From contig NC_048557.2 in the NCBI RefSeq assembly GCF_902806685.2, positions 11,479,554-11,543,553 on the forward strand: a stretch of 64,000 nucleotides of DNA. Reading direction: 5' to 3'. Under the pieces are notes generated by a model. The model was not told the origin of the DNA, did not search any database, and was given only the letters and a program-made list of their open reading frames with translations. The translations under genes were made by a program, and so were the position numbers. Below, one piece after another: positions 42,630 to 54,600 of this stretch. Origin of the DNA: Maniola hyperantus (lineage: Eukaryota > Arthropoda > Insecta > Lepidoptera > Nymphalidae). Position 1 is the first letter of the stretch, and each line of letters opens with the position of its first letter.

Positions 42630-45600
42630 ATGGAGAACGCAGGGTTTCCTTCCGGAGGCGGGTGCGGAGAGGACATCGAGCGAGCCCTGATGGACCTCGG
42701 GCCGCTGCTCGGAGTCACCATCAAGGAGGAGGCGCCCGACGAGCTCGCTGACGGGTCCGCCTCGCGGAACAATGTATGGCCATGTTTTGTTTAAAAACAA
42801 AAGCAAAAATAACCATTAGAAACTCATTAGAAATTATGACACAAGTTCGTGTTTTATTTTTAATGGAGAATAAGTCGTTTAGTATTAATTTAGTAATCAA
42901 TAAAGCCAGCTTTGGTGCGCTATATTGACATTAAAATAAAATTAAATAAAATTAAAACATTATGAAAGTTGTGAAAGTATTTAAAGTAATTTCCAAAGGG
43001 CTGCCATGTTTTATTGTAAAATTAAGTATAACACCATCTATATGTACCTATATATTACTATCCCCTAAAAATAGTAAATATATTCAAAATGGAGCTCCAC
43101 ATTCTATAGAATGGATAAACTACCATACAGTATGATCTAAAATCAAAATGTAAAACAAATACCTGTTTGTAAACAAAAGCAGGTGCAAGAGTCGCCTGTC
43201 TTGCTCTTATTAGTTTCACATGACAGTTCCTATTGTGTTTACTCTGAAGTGCCTTACAGCCAGTCCAAACTGTGCAATCTATGACAATGAATAATTCCGT
43301 TTCCTCAAGATTTGATCCATACTAATATTATAAATGCCAAAGTGTGTCTGTCTGCTAGGCTTTTCACGGCCCAACAGTTTAACCGATTTCCATGAAATTT
43401 AGTACGGAGTTAGCTTACATCCCGAGGAAGGACATATTTCACATTTTTGAAAAACCTAATTCCACGCAGACGAAGTCGCGGGCATCAGCTAGTTCTGTAT
43501 AATATGAAAACCCACAATTCCTCACTCAAAGATCCATAACTCCATTTTAGTTCAGATTAAGTACAAAGTCGTAGGTTAGCATACAATTTATTTATTATTT
43601 TTATTTATTTTATATCTAATTAGAACGGCAGTGCCACTTACACTAACTAGATGATTAATAATAAATTTTAATACAAATAAAGGTACAAGAAAAAAGACAA
43701 AATACAAAACGATAAAAGATCAAAGAATTTTGAATATGTACGCTATATTTATATACCTTAGTACACATTTATTATGCAAAAGAGGTGTATGCCTAAAATT
43801 TAAACCTTTATACAACCTTTAGTGCATTCTTACCACAAGGTCTACACAGGTTTTTTATTGTACACCTGCCAGGACAATATATTATAGAATGACTTTTAGT
43901 TTTTAAATTGCCATAAATAGACTATAGTTATAATCTATTTATGGCAATTTTACATGAGTTCCTGATTTACATGAAATATAATCAGCTTTTTATCTATAAA
44001 TCAATTTACTATCAGACAAATAAAATCACTTTAATGCTTATATATACCTAAATGGGTATATATAGACAAATGTGGTTCATTCTGTTGTACATAAACTCCA
44101 TCACTCTAAAGCTAGTGCTATCCTTTTCCACGGGGAGTGTTATTATGAATTAACTAGCTTATTCCCACGACTTTCCATGTGGACTACACAAATTTCAACC
44201 CCTATGTTACTCCTTTAGGAATGAATGTCCAAAAATCCTTTCTTAGCAGATGTCTACATCATAATAGCTACCTGCATGCCCAGTTTCAGTCTGATCCGGC
44301 CAGTAGTTTGAGCTTGCGTTGATAGATCAGTCAGTCAGTCAGTCACCTTTTCGTTTCATATATTTAGATAGTGCTTCCTCTGATTGAAATTTTAAAATAA
44401 TATATTGAATGTACAGAAATTGTCCAGTTACAGTATAAGTATAGATAATTACTTTCTGCTAAACTTTTTGTTTACTCAAGTCACTTAGGTGACCCTTTCT
44501 TATCTTTGTTGTTTGTATCATTGTATTACTTATTTGCTAAAATACAACAGACAGTTTTGAAAATCAAGCAAAATATAATGTCACTAGCTGGTGCCTGCGA
44601 CTTCCATTTGTCTGCATGGATATAGAATATCAAAAATCTTCTGGGAACTCTATCATTTTACAGATGCAACAACCCACTTTCAAAAAGTGTAATTTATTAC
44701 CTATTTTAAATAAACCATTAGATTTAATTTGATTTGATAAGAATAAGCTAAGTATTTAGTGTTTTTTTCAAAAAGATTTCTAACTATGTGTATGCATGGA
44801 TATAGGGCACTATAGCTCTCAGTAATAGCTTGTGACAGTAATTATCCAAACAAAGGTACATATTGTAATTCTGAAGCATGGACTGAAACACCACCTACTT
44901 CTTAACTCTGGCTTACCAGAGTTAAGAAGTAGGTGGTGTTTCAGTCCATGCTTCAGAGAGCATGTAAAGCCGTCGCTCCTGAATCTGATCTCTTTCCGAT
45001 GGTGTTGTATTGCCATTCCATCAGAAATAGAGGGTGCACCCGTGTTTGTGCTAGCACTTGTGCACTACAATTTTTTCCGCGCAGATGGCTAGCCGGCTAA
45101 AAGATTGCCGTGGCCGAAATAAATGTACAATTCGCCCACTGCGCAGGTTCAATGTGAGCGATGTTTTACGTGAAATGTGTGTGCAGGTGAGCGGCACCAG
45201 CGACGGCGCGGGCCCGAGCGGGGCGACGACGGTCGGCAAGACGGAGGAGGGCGCCGACTCGCTGGCGTCGCCCACGCGTGCCTCGCTGCTGGCGCTGCGC
45301 TGCGTGTTCTGCGCGGGCGCGCTGGCGCAGGCCGACGGCACGCCCAAGCTCATGGAGTGCCTGCACTCGGCCTGCGAGCCCTGCATCAAGCTCAAGATTG
45401 AGGAGAAGCTCGCGCCCAGCCGAGACTTCCTAGGTACCTACCTATATGCTAATCATTGCTTTATTACAAGCAATGATTAGTAGGTCTTGGTTGAAGCGCT
45501 TTTGCCTAGAAAATGCCTAATCACTCCTGCCTTGAAGATATTATATGCGGCAGGAAACATAGACGTCGGAAGACGCCTTAGCGGCCCGTATCTATATTGA

Positions 45601-48600
45601 GCAAAAACGTGTCATACGAGAGTAGATTGTATGTTCTGTTGTCATGCCAGGTGCGAACTGCGTGACGATCTCGTGCGCGGCGTGCCGGCTGCAGTGCCAG
45701 CCCAGCAACATGATCGACCAGCGCTTCGTGCTCGAGAAGATGGCCATGGAACAGGCAGGCAGCAACGGTAATATGAACCATGACATTCCAAAAATGTACT
45801 GTGAAACAAATCTTTTATCCACCTTTTCGAAGTCTAATGGTAAAATGAGGAACTCTACAATATCCATATTGTATTTTGCTTGCTCAAACAAGTCGAAACA
45901 CAATGCCACATGTATACCCTATCCGCAGAATGCAGTTACTACAGCGCTCTCTCTTTTGTGTAATCCCATACAAATGATAGAGCCAAACAGAGAGAGAGCT
46001 CTATACTTACTTCATTCCGCGGATAGAGTATACTGGCTTTAGTTATTTTGTCACGTTAATTGTAGAAAACTATTATAAATAACTACTAATATAAATGTTG
46101 TCTGGCAGGCGCGGCCGGCGAGCAGCAGTGCAACAGCTGCGAGGACACGGAGCCCGCCACCAGCTACTGCGTGGACTGCGCAGAGTTCATCTGTGACAAC
46201 TGCGTGCACGCGCACCAGAGGTGAGTTGTCTGGCAGGCGCGGCCGGCGAGCAGCAGTGCAACAGCTGCGAGGACACGGAGCCCGCCACCAGCTACTGCGT
46301 GGACTGCGCAGAGTTCATCTGTGACAACTGCGTGCACGCGCACCAGAGGTGAGTTGTCTGGCAGGCGCGGCCGGCGAGCAGCAGTGCAACAGCTGCGAGG
46401 ACACGGAGCCCGCCACCAGCTACTGCGTGGACTGCGCAGAGTTCATCTGTGACAACTGCGTGCACGCGCACCAGAGGTGAGTTGTCTGGCAGGCGCGGCC
46501 GGCGAGCAGCAGTGCAACAGCTGCGAGGACACGGAGCCCGCCACCAGCTACTGCGTGGACTGCGCAGAGTTCATCTGTGACAACTGCGTGCACGCGCACC
46601 AGAGGTGAGTTGTCTGGCAGGCGCGGCCGGCGAGCAGCAGTGCAACAGCTGCGAGGACACGGAGCCCGCCACCAGCTACTGCGTGGACTGCGCAGAGTTC
46701 ATCTGTGACAACTGCGTGCACGCGCACCAGAGGTGAGTTGTCTGGCAGGCGCGGCCGGCGAGCAGCAGTGCAACAGCTGCGAGGACACGGAGCCCGCCAC
46801 CAGCTACTGCGTGGACTGCGCAGAGTTCATCTGTGACAACTGCGTGCACGCGCACCAGAGGTGAGTTGTCTGGCAGGCGCGGCCGGCGAGCAGCAGTGCA
46901 ACAGCTGCGAGGACACGGAGCCCGCCACCAGCTACTGCGTGGACTGCGCAGAGTTCATCTGTGACAACTGCGTGCACGCGCACCAGAGGTGAGTTGTCTG
47001 GCAGGCGCGGCCGGCGAGCAGCAGTGCAACAGCTGCGAGGACACGGAGCCCGCCACCAGCTACTGCGTGGACTGCGCAGAGTTCATCTGTGACAACTGCG
47101 TGCACGCGCACCAGAGGTGAGTTGTCTGGCAGGCGCGGCCGGCGAGCAGCAGTGCAACAGCTGCGAGGACACGGAGCCCGCCACCAGCTACTGCGTGGAC
47201 TGCGCAGAGTTCATCTGCGACAACTGCGCAACGCACGCGCATGTACCCTGGGGGCAATCATTTACATGATTTAAAAAAAATGTACGATTGAATTGGCTAG
47301 TAAAGGAAAACACTGTGAGGAAACCTGCATGCCTGAGGGTTCTCTCGGCGACGTGTGAATTTTGCCAATCTACACTTGGCTGCAATGTGCGCTCTAAGTC
47401 CTTTTCATTCTAAGAGGAGACCCATCCTCAGATACAGATAGTGGGGTGGCGATAGGTTCATAATATTATGATGATGGTTGCTCGTTGCAGGCTCAAGATA
47501 ACGAAGGACCACACTATAAAGTCCAAAGACGACGCGTTGTCGGAGCTGCAGGCGGCGCAGGGCGGCGTGCGCTCCTCCAACGACATGTTCTGCAGGGACC
47601 ATCCGCAGGTACCCTCATTTTACAGGCTCAAGACGGAAGGACCACACTATAAAGTCCAAAGTGTCGTAATAATGGTGGTTGTTTGTTTGTCCAGGAGAGG
47701 CTGGCGCTGTTCTGCGAGACGTGCGACCGGCTGACGTGCCGCGACTGCCAGCTGCAGCATCATCGCGACCACAAGTACCAGTTCAGCACCGAGATGGCTG
47801 CACAGGTATACACCCAACAACGTTCCTACTGAGGGAAACCACCTACTACCGAGACCGCCTCTTCCAATCCCCTCCTAGCGGTCCCGAACCAACTTGGTTA
47901 CCATAACCTCAACACGTCAAACAGTTACTTGTTCGGAGCTCGCGATATCTGTAGTGCCTCGTGTAGCGCCTAGTACTTGTATGGGGTTCGCCACACATTT
48001 TGAAGTAAAACTTTTTTAAGTACGTTTGGCATCCGCTGCCAGGGAGTAAAATGAGAACAAACGTTACCGGTAGTGCTAACTTCCCCAAAACACAAGATAA
48101 AAACGTTTTATTTTACTTGACTTTTTCAATTCAATTCCCAATTATTGGCTTTTAGGTGTGCCAGCTGGGCACAGAGTTGACTTTTTCATATTGGACCGGA
48201 TCAAACCGGGTCGAATCGGAGAAGACTGGATCGGTTCGGACTAAACTGTTCTGGTCCAGTCTAGTCCAAATTATTTTCACAAAAAATTCCTCGCTTCTGT
48301 CGAGCGTGTGCCGACGCAGAAGTTTTGGTAGCCATTCAAGTAGTGTAGTGTGTGCGTGTACACAGGCGCGCGGCAGCGTGGCGGCACTGCTGTCGGAAGT
48401 GAGCTACAAGCGCGTGCTGCTGGGCTCCGCCATGAAGGTGATCCGCGACCGGCAGCACCTCATCGCGGAGAAGAAGAAGGCGCTCGTGCACGAGATCACG
48501 CAGACGGTCGTCAAGTGAGTGCCCAATGCCCATCGAGCTATACAACTTTCTAATTTATTTGTCACACCACAAGACAAAACAAAAATTTTTAAAAACCACA

Positions 48601-51600
48601 TTAATTTTTTCAGGAAAAAATAATAACATGGTAAAACACGATTGCAACGGCTTCTTTGTGAGTTACAGCCGTGAAACAATCCAAGAACCTTTCCAGAAGT
48701 GATACATACTTAATGAAAAACCACATTAAAATCGCCTTAGTATATTATTATTAAGAGAATGGTAACAATAAAAAAAATTACAAAAAAAATAAAAACAGAC
48801 TTCGATACACAAACACTAAAAATTGAAAAATAATTTAATTTATTACCGAATATATTATGTATACAAGAGTTAATATAGTTCCATAATAATACTTTTTGGT
48901 GCCGGTGCCAATTAGCTTTAGCTGCGCGAATCGTCTAGACTTCATATTTTTATGAGACTCCACAATGGCACCTCATTGGTACCGACCCAAAAAAGTATTA
49001 TTATGGAACTATATTAACTCTTGTATACATAATATATTCGGTAATAAATTAAATTATTTTTCAATTTTTAGTGTTTGTGTATCGAAGTCGGTTTTTATTT
49101 TTTTTTGTAAAAAAAATTTGTTTCACAATTTTTAGTGGCCCCATGGAATTATGTTATAACTGGTTAAAAATCTACTGTTTACTAAGTTATTGCACTGATC
49201 GCGAGCAATTTACTCTTATCCGTTGAGGATTTCCATTATCTATCTTCGAAGATGTTCATCAGATCTTCACCAAATTTAAATGGGACCAACTTTGAAGTAT
49301 ACCCTTTCAAACAAAAAAGAATTTCCAAAATCGGTCCAGGCGTCTTCGAGTAATCTCTTGTATTCTATCAAGAAGCTCAGGTAAAACTGCACGTGTATCG
49401 GTTGTAGATTGACGAACGCGATCAACACGCGCGGCAAGCAGCTAGTGCTGCGGCTCAACGAGGTGTGCGACGCCAAGCAACGCACGCTGAGCGAGAAGAA
49501 GGACGCGCTCGAGCAGCTCGCGGCCATCACCGACCACTGCGTGGACTTCGTCAACACGGCGCTCGAGCAGGTGACATTCGCCCTGCCAAAATCATCAAAA
49601 CATCGCGATCAAAGCGCGTGGCAAGTGGCGCACGCTGAGCGAGAAAAAGAACGCGCTCGAGCCGCTCGTGGTGCGGCGAGATCGTCTAAATTTCACCTGT
49701 TCCATACTGATTGTTAAACCCATCCGATTTTTTTTTCATAATATCTGATCGGGTTTGAAGGACGACATTTTATCGACCAATTTTTTTAATACATTTTTTC
49801 AGGGCAGTGACACGGCCATCCTGCACAGCAAGCGCACAGTATCGGCACACCTGCAGCGCATCAAGAGTCGCAGAGCAGACATCCCTAACCCAGAAATACC
49901 TGTGCGCATTTCGCTCGCGCTTGATAAGCTGCCAGACCTCGTGCGTGGTGAGTTCAGTATTATTTGTGACACAGCCATACCGACTAGTGTACAGTATCGA
50001 GACACTGCCAACTCAGAGTCGACGAGCATACATCCTCAACCCGGAGTTACCTGTGCGATGCTCGCTCGCGCTTGATAAGCTGCCAGACCTCGTGCGTGGT
50101 GAGTTCAGTATTATTTGTGACACAGCCATACTGACTAGTGTACAGTATCGAGACACTTCCAACTCAGAGTCGACGAGCATACATCCTCAACCCGGAGTTA
50201 CCTGTGCGATGCTCGCTCGCGCTTGATAAGCTGCCAGACCTCGTGCGTGGTGAGTTCAGTATTATTTGTGACACAGCCATACTGACTAGTGTACAGTATC
50301 GAGACACTTCCAACTCAGAGTCGACGAGCATACATCCTCAACCCGGAGTTACCTGTGCGCTGCTCGCTCGCGCTTGACAAGCTGTCTGAACTGATGCGCG
50401 GTAGTCCAGTAATACAATGACACGGCCATATCATCATCATCAACCGATAGACATCCACTTCTGGACAACAGACCTACTCTTGTAGGGACTTGCACATGAG
50501 ACTTTCCTGCAACTCGTCTGATGTTGTCCGTCCACCTAGTGGGGGGTCTTCCAACACTGCATCTTCCGGGGCGACGTTGTCATTCCAGCACCTTGGAACC
50601 CCAACGTCTTTTCCGCATAATGTGCTCTGCCCATTGCCACTTCGCTTCGCAACCCGTTGAGCTATGTCGGTAACTCGTTCTCCTCATTTCTGATTTGATC
50701 ACGTAGAGAAACTACGCGTCGCGATCACGCATAGCTCTTTCCATCGCCCGCTGAGTGACTCTGAGCTTTCTTATGAGGCCCATAGTTAGCGACCATGTCT
50801 CGGATCCATATGTCATCACTGACAACACGCACTGTTCGAAGAGCTCGGTCTTCAAGCACTGAGGGTGTTCGGGCCACTGCGTGTACCGAACTGAGGGATT
50901 TTGGACAAGAAGACATCTCTAAGCTACCTGAACGCTGCCCACAATATAGACACACATGCGACGTTTTACTTCACAAACGTGTTTAATTTGGTGAACAGAT
51001 TCCGTACTAATGTATGTGGCTCATTCCAGTGCTGTCCAACATCGGCGCGATCGTGGTGGACGGCAAGGTGGACGGCGGCGCGGCCGGCAGCCCGGGCCCC
51101 AACACGGCCGCTGCCAACGCCGCCGCCGCTGCCGCCAACGCCGCTGCGGGCGGTGCGGCCAGCAACGCGCTCGGCCCCTACCACGCCGCCGCGCCGCCGC
51201 CCTCCGCCGTGGTGGCGCTGCAGCAGGTCGCCATGCATCAGGTAAAGAGCCCAGGAAACCATTGTCCCTTGTATATCACATAAACTTGTTTTATTAATAT
51301 GCGAAACAAATGCAATCATCGCAAATGTGATTCGCTCTGGCCTGAACTTTCTGGTGTATATAACATAATAACACTTAAATGAATCCACTTTACTCCATTG
51401 TATCTGGTGTGATATCAAACAGCTAACATGTATAATGTGCACCTTTCCATTCTTTGTAAAGACAACAAATTTATATTGAAACTATGTACATTAGATGTAT
51501 ATAAGTATATATTTATATTGAAACTATGTACATTAGATAGTATATATTTATAAGCACGTATCTAATTCACTTTATTACTTTTCATGTCTTAGACTCTGGC

Positions 51601-54600
51601 ACGATACCAGGTACATAAAATTTAATTAAAAAATCTATTTTTGTTTCAAATTTATTCACCTTTAGATCTGTTATTTGCTTGTATTTTTGTGTATTTTATG
51701 ATGTGGTTGTATTATTGTTTTTTTATAATGTTTCTGTAGCAAAAAATTAAGCAGTACTATGCGAAGATTTGTGATTGGTTTTTTTTATGGCTTGTAATTG
51801 TAGAATTCGAAATGCATTTTTGCAATACATTTCCATCATTATTAAACCTATAAAGTAGACTTTTCACCCTCGAGCAGTAAAAAGATTACCGCATAGTTAT
51901 TAGTCTACAAAGCCATGCGGGAATATTATAATGGGCACCACACGACACAACTGCTTCGGAGCCGCCATATTTATCCAAGTGTTTCGTAATATCAAGTAGT
52001 TAAGGATAGATTATTAAAAACTCTGTTTCTTTCTAGAGCTCAAAGTCAAGACCGGAATCTCGCGCGCGTTCGTTACGTGTTAGTTACTTTTAATTTAAAA
52101 TGTCAAGATCATCCGATACATGCTAAAATCGACTGTAGTTGTGATTTATATTACATCTGTACTCATTTTATGTCGTTAGGCCACGAAGTATCGTTAGATT
52201 TGTTGATAGAACGTCCTAGTTTTGATCAGATGGAAGCGTGTATTCGCGTCGTCCATAGTTGTATGGTTTAACGAGGGTGTATGTATGTCTCAGTCGTACG
52301 TGGCGGCGGTGTCGGGCGCGGGCGGCACGGTGGGCGCGGGCTACATGCTGCCGCGAGCGCGTGCGCACACGCCGCTGCGGCACCCGCACGTCACCTCCAC
52401 CACCCACCCGCATCATCTGCACGGTATGTGTCTATCTGGCTCGAAGGACCACAACGAAGGCATGTGTACGTCCGCAGTCGTACGTGGCGGTGGTGTCGCA
52501 CACGCCGCTACGGCACCCGCACGTCACCTCCACCACCCACCCGCATCATCTGCACGGTATGTGTCTATCCGGCTCGAAGGACCACAACGAAGGCATGTGT
52601 ACGTCCGCAGTCGTACGTGGCGGCGGTGTCGCACACGCCGCCGCGGCACCCGCACGTCACCACCACCACCCACCCGCATCATCTGCACGGTATGTGTCTA
52701 TCTGGCTCGAAGGACCACAACGAAGGCATGTGTACATCCGCAGTCGTACGTGGCGCCGGTGTCGCACACGCCGCCGCGGCACCCGCACGTCACCTCCACC
52801 ACCCACCCGCATCATCTGCACGGTATGCGTCTATCCGGCTCGAAGGACCACAACGAAGGCATGTGTACGTCCGCAGTTGTACGTGGCGGTGGTGTCGCAC
52901 ACGCCGCTGCGGCACCCGCACGTCACCTCCACCACCCACCCGCATCATCTGCACGGTATGTGTCTATCCGGCTCGAAGGACCACAACGAAGGCATGTGTA
53001 CGTCCGCAGTCGTACGTGGCGGTGGTGTCGCACACGCCGCCGCGGCACCCGCACGTCACCACCACCCACCCGCATCATCTGCACGGTATGTGTCTATCCG
53101 GCTCGAAGGACCACAACGAAGGCATGTGTACGTCCGCAGTCGTACGTGGCGGTGGTGTCGCACACGCCGCCGCGGCACCCGCACGTCACCACCACCCACC
53201 CGCATCATCTGCACGGTATGTGTCTATCTGGCTCGAAGGACCACAACGAAGGCATGTGTACGTCCGCAGTCGTACGTGGCGGTGGTGTCGCACACACGCC
53301 GCTACGGCACCCGCACGTCACCTCCACCACCCACCCGCATCATCTGCACGGTATGTGTCTATCTGGCTCGAAGGACCACAACGAAGGCATGTGTACGTCC
53401 GCAGTCGTACGTGGCGGTGGTGTCGCACACGCCGCTACGGCATCCGCACGTCACCTCCACCACCCACCCGCATCATCTGCACGGTATGTGTCTATCCGGC
53501 TCGAAGGACCACAACGAAGGCATGTGTACGTCCGCAGTTGTACGTGGCGGTGGTGTCGCACACGCCGCTGCGGCACCCGCACGTCACCTCCACCACCCAC
53601 CCGCATCATCTGCACGGTATGTGTCTATCTGGCTCGAAGGACCACAACGAAGGCATGTGTACGTCCGCAGTCGTACGTGGTGACGGTGTCGCACACGCCG
53701 CCGCGGCACCCGCACGTCACCTCCACCACCCACCCGCATCATCTGCACGGTATGTGTCTATCCGGCTCGAAGGACCACAACGAAGGCATGTGTACGTCCG
53801 CAGTCGTACGTGGCGGTGGTGTCGCACACGCCGCCGCGGCACCCGCACGTCACCACCACCCACCCGCATCATCTGCACGGTATGCGTCTATCCGGCTCGA
53901 AGGACCACAACGAAGGCATGTGTACGTCCGCAGTCGTACGTGGCGGTGGTGTCGCACACGCCGCCGCGGCACCCGCACGTCACCACCACCCACCCGCATC
54001 ATCTGCACGGTATGTGTCTATCTGGCTCGAAGGACCACAACGAAGGCATGTGTACGTCCGCAGTCGTACGTGGCGGTGGTGTCGCACACGCCGCTACGGC
54101 ACCCGCACGTCACCTCCACCACCCACCCGCATCATCTGCACGGTATGTGTCTATCCGGCTCGAAGGACCAAAACGAAGGCATGTGTACGTCCGCAGTCGT
54201 ACGTGGCGGCGGTGTCGCACACGCCGCTGCGGCACCCGCACGTCACCTTCACCACCCCGCAATTAGACAAACTTAACGAACCTACCTGGACCGTCTCCTC
54301 CATACCCCTTCAAGAGGAACCGAACCGGCCATCTAACCTTGTTACTATAAGCTAAACATGTCAAACAAACAGTAACCACATGAACGTGGCACAAAACTGT
54401 AAAAGCTCCACTAAATAAAACCAAACAAGAGCCAGCCAAGGAGCCAAGTCATTCCTGGATCGTGTAAATCCAGCATAATACAACTATAAACAACAAAAGA
54501 CTTGGTGTTGCTATTTCACAACTGGGACTGCTACTATTAACTCAAAGAGATCAATATAGAATGTACCATTAAATGTGGCTCAAATCCAAGACCATATTCA

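Larger units (their letters stand above)
42774..45186. other. Bonus intron 1, repeat-rich
   Basis: This is the largest bonus intron seen. It holds a Helitron-like element (43318-43494), a hairpin (43905-43950), a reverse CTAG-ended repeat (44150-44372), a LINE tail (44685-44740) and the perfect 42-bp hairpin (44870-44957). No exon is seen. Confidence 0.6.

Noticed and set aside
52222..54355. Three long plus-strand ORFs (up to 684 codons) as a novel repeat protein gene
   Set aside because: They run through splice sites and 54-bp introns of the bonus exon 11 array. The openness in all frames comes from a unit without stop triplets. The array is reported, but not a separate gene.
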